From positions 1 to 12,393 of the forward strand of contig CAKSAW010000022.1 in assembly GCA_934437695.1 (NCBI GenBank): DNA of 12,393 nt. The letters run 5' to 3'. Source of the stretch: an uncultured Blautia sp. (GTDB lineage Bacteria > Bacillota > Clostridia > Lachnospirales > Lachnospiraceae). Below are positions 1-8,014 of this stretch, one piece after another. Position numbers and translations under genes: made by a program. Every line of letters starts with the position of its first letter. Position 1 is the first letter of the stretch. The notes under the pieces are model-generated. The model was not told where the DNA came from and did no database searches. It saw nothing but the letters and a program-made list of their open reading frames with translations.

Positions 1-72
1 CCGAGTGGCCAAAGGGGGCAGACTGTAAATCTGTTAGCAACGCTTTCGAAGGTTCGAATCCTTCTCCATCCA
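1..72 (+). tRNA. tRNA-Tyr (anticodon GTA), 5' end cut off by the window edge
   Basis: This is the 3' part of a class II tRNA with a long variable arm. The anticodon loop holds GTA at 25-27 and is closed by a five-pair stem (gcaga/tctgt). The T arm is 48-64, with loop ttcgaat. The 3' acceptor strand is 65-71 and the discriminator A is 72. The 5' acceptor strand, about ten bases, lies outside the window. The bases after the discriminator are ctg, so the 3' CCA is not encoded and must be added after transcription. A terminator follows four bases later. It converges with the minus-strand glycosidase gene. Confidence 0.93.
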
Positions 73-75
73 CTG

Positions 76-110
76 AAGACTCAGACAATTAATCGTCTGA
101 GTCTTTTTTT
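76..110 (+). terminator. Intrinsic terminator of the tRNA-Tyr transcript
   Basis: An 11-bp perfect stem (aagactcagac paired with gtctgagtctt) has an eight-base loop (87-94) and runs straight into a T tract ending at 110. It begins four bases after the tRNA, so the tRNA is the last gene of its transcript. Confidence 0.9.
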
Positions 111-129
111 GTTATTATCCTTTATCCAG

Positions 130-167
130 AAAAAAAGCAGCCCCTTTCTGTTACAAAAAGAGACTGC
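130..167 (-). terminator. Intrinsic terminator of the GH13 gene
   Basis: Read on the minus strand, a 13-pair stem with several G-U pairs (arms 155-167 and 137-149) has a five-base loop (150-154). Seven T residues follow (A run 130-136 on the plus strand). It lies eight bases beyond the glycosidase stop codon and faces the tRNA terminator tail to tail. Confidence 0.8.
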
Positions 168-174
168 CTTACGA

Positions 175-2280
175 TCAATTCTTATGATATAATACCACCG
201 CACCAAATGCCGGCATAACAATCTTTAAGATTCCGGCTGATGCTGTATATTCCTTCTTTTCTTCTGTGAATCCTTCTGCTGAGGTTACAACGATTCTCTC
301 AAGCTTTGTATCTTCCAGACGGCTGATTCCCGCCTGATACAGCTGGATCTCTACTTCCCTGCTCTCTTCCTGATTATTGATGATCACGATCATCTGCTCA
401 TTCCGCGAGAATCTTGCATAGCAAAGCCCCTGATAATCATTCCACAAAAATCCCAGCGAACCTGTTTTTAATACCTCATAACTCTTATGGATACGGATCA
501 TTACCCTGTGAAAATCGATCATCTGATAATCTTCACGTCCCCACGGATAAGTACGCCTGTTATCCGGATCTGTAAATCCACAAAGCCCTGCCTCATCTCC
601 ATAATACACAGTCGGCGCTCCCGGCCATGTCATCTGAATAGCAACAGCTTCACGCATCACTGCCGGATTTACTCCCTCAGATGCTGCCTCAGCACCTGCA
701 TAAGAAATCCTTCCTACCTTGTGATTGGTTCTGGTCAGGAATCTGGAATGATCATGATTGGACAACTCATTCATCGCTGTCTGAAGCGCAGACATATGCA
801 ATGCACGCATATGATTCTTCATTGCACCGATAAAAGCATCACTGTTTCCCAGCAGGTCTTCTCTGTACTCATCACTATGCTTTTCCATACCTGTCAGAAA
901 CCAGGTCAGCGGTTCCATAAAGGCATCATAGTTCATAACAGTATCCCACTCATCACCCTTGAGCCATCCTTCCGGATTACCATAATGCTCTGCTAGAATG
1001 ACAGCATTTGGATTTGCCTTCTTAACTGCCTTACGGAAATCCTTCCAGAATTTGTGGTTAAACTCATTACTGTGTCCCAGGTCTGCTGCAACATCAAGAC
1101 GCCATCCATCTACATTATATGGTGCAGACACCCATTTCTGTCCCACACGAAGAATATAATCATAAAGTTCCTGAGAACCCTCATAATTCAGTTTCGGCAA
1201 TGTATCATGCGTCCACCATCCGTCATAAGTCGGATTATATGGCCATCTGTTTGGATCATTAAAGGAAAAGAAATTTCTGTAAGGACTGTCTGCAGAGATA
1301 TAAGCCCCCTTCGGATAGCCCTCCTGTTTCTCATAAATGCGTTCTCTGTCCATCCACTTATTAAAAGAACCACAGTGATTGAACACACCATCCAGTATGA
1401 TCTTCATACCTCTTCTGTGGATCTCTGCTGTCAGTTTGGCAAAAAGTTCATTGCTTGCCTCCAGGTTCTTCTTATTTGTGACACGTTTAATATATTTCCA
1501 TGCATGAGAATTATCACTGTCGCCATCCAGAAGGATCCCTTCATCGCAATCCTCCACAATTCTGCCATAATGCGGATCCACATAATCGTAATCCTGACAG
1601 TCATATTTATGATTACTTGGAGAAACAAAGATTGGATTCAGGTAAATAACTTCTATGCCCAGATCCTGCAGATAATCCAGTTTGTTCATGATTCCCTGCA
1701 GATCACCACCGTAGAATTCACGCACGCCCATCACAGCAGGAACCTTGTTCCACTGCTCTACCTGAACACTCTTATCCCCAATATAATGATACTCTCCTGT
1801 CACAACATCATTTGTAGGATCTCCATTCAGGAAACGGTCTACGTAAATCTGATACATAACCGCCCCCTTCGCCCACTTCGGAGTATCAAAACCCGGATAA
1901 ATTTCAAAGTCCATCCTGCTTTCACGCTTCATACAGACTCCCAGGTTATTGTAATAACAGGTCACCCATCCATACTGTATTTCAAAATAATACCTAAAGA
2001 TATCTTCTCCAATGACCACCTGGGCAGAATAATAATCAAATCCATTTTCCGTCCCGCAGATTTCCATCTGCACACGCTGATCCTGACTTACCAGATATAC
2101 AGAATCCACATTATATCTCTGGGTACGGAATCTGATCGTTACAGTATCTCCCGCTTTCGGTTCCGCAGGGGTTCTGTAATATTCTGTTCCGTCACTGAAA
2201 AGTGCCTCTTTATTAAATACAGGACGCATGTTTAAAATATACTGCATTTTTTTTCTTATATCAGCTTTTTCATGTTCCAT
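175..2280 (-). CDS. GH13 alpha-glycosidase of the neopullulanase / maltogenic amylase type
   Basis: This is an alpha-amylase-family hydrolase that probably cuts short alpha-glucans or maltodextrins inside the cell, since no signal peptide is visible. Numbering is from the start at 2280 (701 aa). Residues about 25-125 look like an N-terminal beta-sandwich (CBM34-like) domain. The TIM barrel follows with all four conserved GH13 regions: DGVFNH at 297-302, GWRLD at 392-396 with nucleophile D396, EHYG with acid/base E431, and NHD with D510. The NGDPTND loop at 152-158 and a later GGD resemble the family calcium site. A beta-rich C-terminal domain ends the protein. An in-frame ATG at 2310 would give 711 aa. 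I prefer 2280 because the best promoter would start transcription at about 2311, and GAGAGG then lies upstream of the 2280 ATG. Exact substrate specificity cannot be read from the sequence. Confidence 0.9.
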   Translation of the reverse strand: MEHEKADIRKKMQYILNMRPVFNKEALFSDGTEYYRTPAEPKAGDTVTIRFRTQRYNVDSVYLVSQDQRVQMEICGTENGFDYYSAQVVIGEDIFRYYFEIQYGWVTCYYNNLGVCMKRESRMDFEIYPGFDTPKWAKGAVMYQIYVDRFLNGDPTNDVVTGEYHYIGDKSVQVEQWNKVPAVMGVREFYGGDLQGIMNKLDYLQDLGIEVIYLNPIFVSPSNHKYDCQDYDYVDPHYGRIVEDCDEGILLDGDSDNSHAWKYIKRVTNKKNLEASNELFAKLTAEIHRRGMKIILDGVFNHCGSFNKWMDRERIYEKQEGYPKGAYISADSPYRNFFSFNDPNRWPYNPTYDGWWTHDTLPKLNYEGSQELYDYILRVGQKWVSAPYNVDGWRLDVAADLGHSNEFNHKFWKDFRKAVKKANPNAVILAEHYGNPEGWLKGDEWDTVMNYDAFMEPLTWFLTGMEKHSDEYREDLLGNSDAFIGAMKNHMRALHMSALQTAMNELSNHDHSRFLTRTNHKVGRISYAGAEAASEGVNPAVMREAVAIQMTWPGAPTVYYGDEAGLCGFTDPDNRRTYPWGREDYQMIDFHRVMIRIHKSYEVLKTGSLGFLWNDYQGLCYARFSRNEQMIVIINNQEESREVEIQLYQAGISRLEDTKLERIVVTSAEGFTEEKKEYTASAGILKIVMPAFGAVVLYHKN

Positions 2281-2317
2281 TTCCGTCCAGTCCTCTCTGT
2301 TATTTATCATCTTATTT

Positions 2318-2346
2318 ATTCTATCCTAAAATAAACCATATGGCAA
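2318..2346 (-). promoter_or_regulatory. Sigma-A-type promoter of the GH13 gene
   Basis: On the minus strand, TTGCCA (2341-2346) and TAGAAT (2318-2323) are separated by exactly 17 bp. They lie between the upstream terminator and the gene. The expected start point is about 2310-2311, which coincides with the longest ATG of the ORF. That makes the ATG at 2280 the likelier translation start, unless the message is leaderless. Confidence 0.6.
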
Positions 2347-2362
2347 CCATCTTTCACCAACG

Positions 2363-2394
2363 AAAAAAAGACAGCGGGATAAGCTGTCTTTTTT
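2363..2394 (-). terminator. Bidirectional terminator between ftsH and the GH13 gene
   Basis: A perfect 12-bp stem (arms 2364-2375 and 2383-2394) has a seven-base loop and A/T tails on both sides, so it can work in either direction. On the minus strand it would stop ftsH transcripts before the glycosidase promoter. Confidence 0.85.
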
Positions 2395-2484
2395 GGAGAA
2401 GGTATTTCTTCTTATGGGGTGTAGCAAAAACTATATAATGTATTGGGGGGTTTTTACGATTTATATAATACCATGGAGCAAGAG

Positions 2485-2525
2485 AAAAGTGTGCACAAAC
2501 TTCACAAAATTCGGCACACTTTTTT
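2485..2525 (-). terminator. Possible first terminator just after ftsH
   Basis: A 10-bp perfect inverted repeat (aaaagtgtgc, 2485-2494, with gcacactttt, 2514-2523) encloses a 19-base loop and starts eight bases after the ftsH stop. The T run after it is short in the minus direction, where TTTT is followed by CTC. It is better in the plus direction, with six T. It may be a weak terminator or a 3'-end stabilising hairpin, with the stronger hairpin at 2363-2394 as backup. Confidence 0.5.
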
Positions 2526-2532
2526 GTCTATA

Positions 2533-4386
2533 TTATATACTATTGTTTTCTGCTTCTGGATTTTCGGTTGTAAAAAGTGCTTCAAACTCATCTCTGTGCA
2601 CTTTTTCCTTCTCAAGAAGAAGCCTTGCACACTTATGCAGAACGTCTTCATGTTCCAGAATAATTTTCTTTGCCCGGTCATGGCACTCATCGATAATACG
2701 ATGGATTTCTCCGTCAATAGCCTTGGCTACATCTTCACTGTAACTTCTGGTATGGGCCAGATCCCTACCAATAAATACCTCATCGTCATCGTCACCATAG
2801 CAGATAAGTCCCAGTTTATCAGACATACCATATTTCATAACCATGCTCCTTGCAGTCGCAGTTGCACGCTTGATATCATTGGATGCTCCGGTGGTAATAT
2901 CTCCAAAGATAATCTCCTCAGCAATACGTCCGCCTAACAGAGTCATGATATCCTGAAGCATCTTTCCTTTGGTATTAAACATCTCGTCATTATCCGGAAG
3001 AGGCATAGTATAACCTGCAGCTCCCATTCCTGTCGGAATAATAGAGATCGTATAGACAGGATCCATATCAGGAAGTACATGGAACAGTATCGCATGTCCG
3101 GATTCATGGTAAGCTGTGATCTTCTTTTCTTTGTCAGAGATTACTTTACTCTTCTTCTCTGCACCAATACCAACTTTGATAAAAGCACCCTTAATATCTG
3201 ACTGAAGAATAAATCCTCTGCCCTGTCTTGCCGCCTCAATCGCTGCCTCATTCAGAAGATTCTCCAGATCTGCACCTGTAAATCCTGCAGTTGTTCTGGC
3301 AATCTGGACCAGATCCACATCCTCTCCCAGAGGTTTATCCTTTGCATGGACACGAAGTATCTCTTCTCTGCCCTTTACATCCGGACGTCCCACTGCAACT
3401 TTGCGGTCAAAACGTCCCGGACGCAGGATAGCCGGATCCAGGATATCTACACGGTTAGTCGCTGCCATTACAATGATTCCTTCATTTACACCAAAACCAT
3501 CCATCTCTACAAGAAGCTGGTTCAGTGTCTGCTCTCTCTCATCATGACCGCCGCCCATACCGGTTCCACGCTGTCTGGCAACTGCATCGATCTCATCAAT
3601 AAAAATAATACAGGGTGCATGGCGCTTTCCTTCTTCAAAAAGATCTCGCACACGGGATGCACCTACACCTACAAACATTTCCACAAAATCTGAACCGGAA
3701 ATTGAGAAAAACGGAACACCAGCTTCTCCTGCCACTGCTTTTGCCAGAAGTGTCTTACCTGTTCCGGGTGGTCCCACAAGCAGCACTCCCTTTGGAATCC
3801 TGGCCCCTACTTTTGTATACTTCTGCGGAGACTTTAGAAAATCTACCACCTCTACCAGGTCTTCTTTTTCTTCCTGCAGACCAGCCACCTTATCAAAAGT
3901 AACCTTTTTATTATCATCCGGAGATGACATTCTGGCACGGCTCTTGCCAAAGTTCATCATCTTGGCATTTCCTCCGCCACCACCACCTGCCATCTGACGG
4001 TTCATCATCATAATAAGAAAGATCACAAGTGCACCTGTAAGAAGGACCGGAAGCAGAGTTGTCAGGAATACATTATCTCCCGGTACATCCTGAGTTGAAA
4101 TATCAATATCATATTTATCCAGCAGTTCGATTGCCTGATTAACATCTGTTACATAGACCTTCTTCTGACCGGAATCGGTGGTGTCTATGACCACAGCACC
4201 TGTAGGCACTTCTCTGTTCTGCTGAATTGTTGCATCAACCACCTTGTTGTCCTCAAGAGCCTGCTCCAGCTGCTTTTGCGTGTAACTGCTCTGGGAAACC
4301 ACCTGGTTATTCAGATAAAAATAACCTGCTGCCAGCGCAATGAGCATCACCAGATACAGACCAATTCTGCTTGGCTGTTTATTCAC
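2533..4386 (-). CDS. ftsH: ATP-dependent membrane zinc metalloprotease FtsH
   Basis: This is a membrane-anchored AAA+ protease that degrades damaged membrane proteins and regulatory proteins, acting as a hexamer on the cytoplasmic side. In order, it has a transmembrane segment at about 8-26, an extracytoplasmic domain at about 30-105, a second transmembrane segment at about 107-128, a Gly-rich linker, and the AAA+ module. The AAA+ module shows Walker A GPPGTGKT at 205-212, a pore loop around F238-V-G, Walker B IIFIDEID at 260-267, and the second region of homology ending GRFDR at 324-328. The peptidase has HESGH at 427-431, and D504 is the likely third zinc ligand. The length of 617 aa is normal. 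The start is GTG, supported by AAAGGAGA nine bases upstream. It lies 16 bases after hpt and ends the spoIIE-tilS-hpt-ftsH run. Confidence 0.98.
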   Translation of the reverse strand: MNKQPSRIGLYLVMLIALAAGYFYLNNQVVSQSSYTQKQLEQALEDNKVVDATIQQNREVPTGAVVIDTTDSGQKKVYVTDVNQAIELLDKYDIDISTQDVPGDNVFLTTLLPVLLTGALVIFLIMMMNRQMAGGGGGGNAKMMNFGKSRARMSSPDDNKKVTFDKVAGLQEEKEDLVEVVDFLKSPQKYTKVGARIPKGVLLVGPPGTGKTLLAKAVAGEAGVPFFSISGSDFVEMFVGVGASRVRDLFEEGKRHAPCIIFIDEIDAVARQRGTGMGGGHDEREQTLNQLLVEMDGFGVNEGIIVMAATNRVDILDPAILRPGRFDRKVAVGRPDVKGREEILRVHAKDKPLGEDVDLVQIARTTAGFTGADLENLLNEAAIEAARQGRGFILQSDIKGAFIKVGIGAEKKSKVISDKEKKITAYHESGHAILFHVLPDMDPVYTISIIPTGMGAAGYTMPLPDNDEMFNTKGKMLQDIMTLLGGRIAEEIIFGDITTGASNDIKRATATARSMVMKYGMSDKLGLICYGDDDDEVFIGRDLAHTRSYSEDVAKAIDGEIHRIIDECHDRAKKIILEHEDVLHKCARLLLEKEKVHRDEFEALFTTENPEAENNSI

Positions 4387-4402
4387 TTAATTAAATCTCC
4401 TT

Positions 4403-4933
4403 TCAGTCTTCCCCCAGTTCCACTACTCCGATGAATGGAAGATTCCTGTACTTCTGCGCATAATCCAGACCATATCCTACTACAAATTCATCCGGAATGT
4501 TAAAGCAGCAATAATCTACTTTTACATCCTTCACTCTTCGTTCCGGTTTGTCCAGTAATGTACACAGACGGATACTGTCTGGATTTCTCTGTTTAAGGAT
4601 TTCAATAAGATAACTTAATGTTCTTCCTGAATCAATGATATCCTCCACAATGAGAACCTCTTTACCCTCAAGCGGCTGATCAAGATCCTTAACAATCTTT
4701 ACAACGCCACTGGATTTTGTATCATCGCCATAGCTGGATACAGACATAAAGTCAAGGGAAACCGGTACTGTAATTCTCTTTGCAAGTTCACATGTAAAGA
4801 ACACACCGCCCTTTAATACACAGATTAAATGGATTTCTTTACCTGCGTAATCCTTACTGATCTTTGCTGCGATCTGTTTAATACGGGAATCTACTTCCTC
4901 TTCGCTGAGTAAAACTTTAATTTTCTCACTCAT
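4403..4933 (-). CDS. hpt: Hypoxanthine phosphoribosyltransferase
   Basis: This purine salvage enzyme joins hypoxanthine (and usually guanine) to PRPP, giving IMP or GMP, in the cytoplasm. At 176 aa it has the usual bacterial length. The PRPP-binding signature VLIVEDIIDSGRTL is at 93-106, with acidic E97/D98 and likely general base D101. LKGG at 40-43 is the cis-peptide pyrophosphate loop. SSYGDDTKSSG at 66-76 is the flexible active-site loop. The start is clear: AAGGAGG lies eight bases before the ATG. The ORF overlaps the end of tilS by eight bases (ATGAGTGA), which points to coupled translation. The tilS-hpt-ftsH order is the conserved Firmicutes arrangement. Confidence 0.97.
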   Translation of the reverse strand: MSEKIKVLLSEEEVDSRIKQIAAKISKDYAGKEIHLICVLKGGVFFTCELAKRITVPVSLDFMSVSSYGDDTKSSGVVKIVKDLDQPLEGKEVLIVEDIIDSGRTLSYLIEILKQRNPDSIRLCTLLDKPERRVKDVKVDYCCFNIPDEFVVGYGLDYAQKYRNLPFIGVVELGED

Positions 4934-6332
4934 TTTCGTGTCCTCCTTGGTAATTTAATACTAACACCTTCCTGGTTTGGGGGTTAATTTTATACCTCTC
5001 ATTTATCCTGCTTCCCACCATCCAGAGAATTTCATTTCCGCATGAAATCAGTGGAATACTGTCTCTGTCCTCAGAGGGAATCTTATCATCTATCATACAG
5101 CGGTTCAGCTTCTTTTTGTTCCCCTGTCCATTAATGATCATATAATCCCCTGTCTTTCTGGTACGAATACATGGATTCTCTTTTATTCTATCATAATCCA
5201 GCCATTTCGTATACTTTTTTTCTTCAATCTTCTGACCTTGATATGAAAATATTTCTGTCACAAAAATTCCCAGAGGACAGATAACTTTTCCCGGAACTGC
5301 CAGTTCCCATTCAGAATCTGCAGGATTACTTTCCTGATCTTTCTTCTTTCGGAAAAGATACACACTCTCATAATCTCTTCTGGCCTCCATATGATATGGA
5401 AGACTGACCCTTCTGCCAGTCTGCATTTCATAAAGCTTCAGAACTGTCTCATAATGGACAGCTGACAGATCTTTCCGTCTGCCCGCAAGATCTTCCATTG
5501 CCTGTTGCAACGCATAAATCTGGATAATCTTAGGCTGTGCAAAAAACTTTTCTGTAAAACAATATCCATTTTCCACCTGAAATCCACACAGCAGCAGCCC
5601 TCCCTGCTGTGTCAGATATTCCTCTGCCTGAGAAATCCTGGCAGCAGTTTCTGCCATATGTGCAGCTGCCTTTGGGTTAACCTCCTGTTCCAGCATAGGA
5701 AGAATATGATGACGGATCCTGTTTCTTGTATATTCATCAGACAGATTGGTACTGTCCTGAATATATGGAATCTTTTTTTCTTTTAAATACTGTGCGATTT
5801 TTTCTCTGCTCAGACATAAAATAGGGCGGATAATATCATCAGCTACGGGACGCATACTGCAAAGTCCACGCAAACCTGTTCCTCTGCATATATTGTGGAG
5901 CATGGTTTCTGCAAGATCTTCCTGATTATGAGCCAGTGCGATTTTAACATTATGCTCTTCCTCTTTTCGCTGCTCCCTGCAAAAACTGATTTCTTTCTGA
6001 AAAGCTGTTTTTCTGACTATTCTGCCTGTTTCTTCCTCACCAAGCTTCCATTCTCTGCTTAGTTCAGGCACATCATAGCAATACACCTTACATGGGATCT
6101 GCCATTCTCTGCACATATTTTCCACAAATCTGCTGTCTCTGTCCGCTTCCTGTCCACGTATTCCGTGATGCACATGAACCGCTCTCAGAGTAAATCCAAG
6201 CTTCTTCTGAAGACTATTTAGAATATGCAGCATCATCATTGAATCACTTCCGCCAGACACTCCTGCCAGAATAATATCATCTTTCCCGATCATTTTATTT
6301 TGCTTTATATAATCAAGAACTTCTTTTTTCAT
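4926..6332 (-). CDS. tilS: tRNA(Ile)-lysidine synthase
   Basis: TilS converts C34 of the CAU-anticodon tRNA-Ile to lysidine using ATP and lysine, so that the tRNA reads AUA codons as isoleucine. The N-terminal PP-loop ATPase domain has SGGSDS at 26-31 and HVHHGIRG at 53-60. It also has AHNQEDLAET at 134-143, GTGLRGL at 151-157, DSTN at 193-196 and YTRNRIRHHILP at 201-212. A middle substrate-binding region follows. The C-terminal domain, from about 385, carries RTRKTGDY and ends with the GSRINERYKI type sequence typical of long-form TilS. The length of 468 aa fits that form. AGAGG lies five bases before the ATG, and spoIIE ends 46 bases upstream. Confidence 0.96.
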   Translation of the reverse strand: MKKEVLDYIKQNKMIGKDDIILAGVSGGSDSMMMLHILNSLQKKLGFTLRAVHVHHGIRGQEADRDSRFVENMCREWQIPCKVYCYDVPELSREWKLGEEETGRIVRKTAFQKEISFCREQRKEEEHNVKIALAHNQEDLAETMLHNICRGTGLRGLCSMRPVADDIIRPILCLSREKIAQYLKEKKIPYIQDSTNLSDEYTRNRIRHHILPMLEQEVNPKAAAHMAETAARISQAEEYLTQQGGLLLCGFQVENGYCFTEKFFAQPKIIQIYALQQAMEDLAGRRKDLSAVHYETVLKLYEMQTGRRVSLPYHMEARRDYESVYLFRKKKDQESNPADSEWELAVPGKVICPLGIFVTEIFSYQGQKIEEKKYTKWLDYDRIKENPCIRTRKTGDYMIINGQGNKKKLNRCMIDDKIPSEDRDSIPLISCGNEILWMVGSRINERYKINPQTRKVLVLNYQGGHENE

Positions 6333-6378
6333 CTCTTCCTCTGTTTTCCTTTTATCTGCTGTTTCATATTATAATAAT

Positions 6379-7872
6379 TCACTTTTTCCATACCCCTGCT
6401 ACCAGCACTGTCATATCATCACGAGCATGATAATCACTGTATCCCAGTACTCGTTCCAGGATTCCTCTGCCGAAATCTTTAGGTGATTCCTCATGAACAT
6501 CCATTATGATCTCCTTCATAGTTTCTTCCTCCTTCTGATCAGGAAGAGCATCCAGAACTCCATCTGTCATCATGATCAGATAATCACCATGATATAGCTT
6601 TCTTGAAGCTGTCTCAAAATCAATCTGCTGCACAATTCCTGCTGCCAGGCTCTCCGAAGTGATAGATTCTACCCAGTGATCTCTTTTAATAAAAGTGGAG
6701 GCTGCTCCAGCCTTCAGAAAATTACAGATTCCTGTATACAGATCCACAGCACAGATATCCACTGTAGAAAACATTCCATCTTCTCCCTTAAGCACCAATG
6801 CTGAATTTACCATTTTTGCAGCTGTTTCCTGCGAAAATCCCGATTCCAGGAACTGTTCCAGAAGTTCCACTACAGTTTCACTTTCCCTGCATGCTTCCAT
6901 TCCGGAACCCATGCCATCCGAAAGACACATAACAAATCTGCCGCCATCCTCCTGCCTGCATATATAATTATCCCCTGAAACCTTCTCTTCTTCTCTTGTC
7001 AGTCTGGCAGTCCCGTAAAGTACCTGATAACTCACATCTTCAACAAAATGTACAGTATGATATTCTCCATTTACAATACAGCGGCTTCCATTTACAGGCA
7101 CCATAGATGTTTCACATGATCTGGAAAGCAGCTGCGCGATTTCTGTCATGGAAATACACTGACCACTTCTTGCACGCATTGTGAGAAAAACCTGTTTACG
7201 TCCTTTTACCTTATCCATCACCCAGGCCTGGCGAAGGATCACATGACATTTTCTCAGACCCTTGCGAAGATCCTCTTCAAACTGCGGCGTTCCTCTTTCC
7301 AGATCATACAGATCACTGGCCACATTTTCCATAATGCGGGAAACTTCCATCAGCTGCTGCGCTACTGCCAGTCGGTTCTCGATCATGCGGTTATCCCACA
7401 TCAGATTCTGTTTTTCTTTTTGAAAATTCTCTGTAACAGCCTCATAATACTGTACAGAACGGGGACATATTCCGGTCCAGTCACCACGGATGTTTCTGAT
7501 ATCCTCCTCATTCCCGCTCTCCATGGAACGCACCAGTGCTTCTACTCCTTTACAAAGTTCCTGACTGTATTCTCCCCAGCAGATTTGTCGCTGATAACAT
7601 CTGCTGCATACCTTTTCATTTGTATCCTCAATAATCCGCTCAACCTGTCTGCTGCTCAGATAATCCCTGCGATATGGCATCCCATAAAAGGTATCCGCCA
7701 GTTTCTGAAAAGATGCGGCATATTTCTCCACCCTCTCTTTCTGAGGATGGCCCTCCTGCAGAGACAGAATTTCTTCTGTATCCGGCAGATTCTCTGCTAA
7801 AATAGTTTTTGCCATGTCCCGTATGATCAGCATAATGCTGATAACGAGCATGGCAATCATCCATTCCTGCAT
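6379..7872 (-). CDS. spoIIE: SpoIIE-family PP2C-type serine phosphatase (short form)
   Basis: In Bacillus, SpoIIE dephosphorylates the anti-anti-sigma factor SpoIIAA in the forespore, releasing sigma-F, and also localises to the division septum. This protein has one short N-terminal hydrophobic segment (about 4-17). A cysteine-rich stretch (C89, C92, C98, C107) follows, then a helical middle region (about 140-230). The PP2C domain shows SDGMGSG at 318-324, STVDICAVDL at 369-378, MTDGVLD at 435-441 and DDMTVLV at 485-491. Likely metal ligands include D319, D437 and D486. At 497 aa it lacks the roughly 330-residue, ten-span membrane domain of B. subtilis SpoIIE (about 827 aa). Position in the divIC-spoIIE-tilS order and the promoter support true SpoIIE rather than an unrelated PP2C. 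GGGGAGG sits just before the ATG. Confidence 0.9.
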   Translation of the reverse strand: MQEWMIAMLVISIMLIIRDMAKTILAENLPDTEEILSLQEGHPQKERVEKYAASFQKLADTFYGMPYRRDYLSSRQVERIIEDTNEKVCSRCYQRQICWGEYSQELCKGVEALVRSMESGNEEDIRNIRGDWTGICPRSVQYYEAVTENFQKEKQNLMWDNRMIENRLAVAQQLMEVSRIMENVASDLYDLERGTPQFEEDLRKGLRKCHVILRQAWVMDKVKGRKQVFLTMRARSGQCISMTEIAQLLSRSCETSMVPVNGSRCIVNGEYHTVHFVEDVSYQVLYGTARLTREEEKVSGDNYICRQEDGGRFVMCLSDGMGSGMEACRESETVVELLEQFLESGFSQETAAKMVNSALVLKGEDGMFSTVDICAVDLYTGICNFLKAGAASTFIKRDHWVESITSESLAAGIVQQIDFETASRKLYHGDYLIMMTDGVLDALPDQKEEETMKEIIMDVHEESPKDFGRGILERVLGYSDYHARDDMTVLVAGVWKK

Positions 7873-7944
7873 ATTCTCCCCTCCCCTTATTCATTCCCTT
7901 CATACAGCAGATCGGCTGACTGCCATATGTCTTATCTGAGAATA

Positions 7945-7977
7945 ATTATATGGAAGGGTTCCTGAAATATCTGTCAA
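7945..7977 (-). promoter_or_regulatory. spoIIE promoter: perfect -35 and -10 boxes with a 21-bp spacer
   Basis: On the minus strand, TTGACA (7972-7977) and TATAAT (7945-7950) are both perfect sigma-A hexamers but lie 21 bp apart rather than 17. Spo0A-activated sigma-A promoters of B. subtilis (spoIIG, spoIIE) are known for such 21-22-bp spacing. The expected start is near 7938, giving a leader of about 65 bases before the ATG at 7872. Confidence 0.75.
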
Positions 7978-8010
7978 ACTCAGACGAACAGATCATAAAA
8001 GTTTTCGACA
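7972..8010 (-). promoter_or_regulatory. Candidate Spo0A-box cluster upstream of spoIIE
   Basis: Three matches to the 0A box TGNCGAA are present. TGTCGAA (minus strand, 8004-8010) is perfect. AGACGAA (plus strand, 7982-7988) differs at one position. TGTCAAA (plus strand, 7972-7978) also differs at one position and overlaps the -35 hexamer. Their place at and just upstream of a long-spacer promoter matches Spo0A-P activation, as known for spoIIE and spoIIG. Confidence 0.65.
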
Positions 8011-8014
8011 TTTA

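Noticed and set aside
1054..2235. A 393-codon open frame on the plus strand
   Set aside because: It lies wholly antisense to the GH13 gene, whose four catalytic regions are clear. The predicted product has no recognisable domain, and I saw no ribosome site or promoter for it.
2443..2937. A 164-codon plus-strand frame starting in the ftsH-GH13 gap, with TATAAT at 2434-2439 nearby
   Set aside because: Most of it is antisense to ftsH, the -10-like box has no -35 at a suitable distance, and it overlaps the hairpin after ftsH.
6368..6373. TATAAT on the minus strand between spoIIE and tilS
   Set aside because: No acceptable -35 hexamer is found 16-18 bp upstream. It may be chance in an AT-rich gap, so I did not list a tilS promoter.
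7640..7903. An 87-codon minus-strand frame starting upstream of spoIIE
   Set aside because: It overlaps the spoIIE start in another frame and has no ribosome site. The spoIIE ATG at 7872 has a strong one, so this is not a lost N-terminus of SpoIIE.
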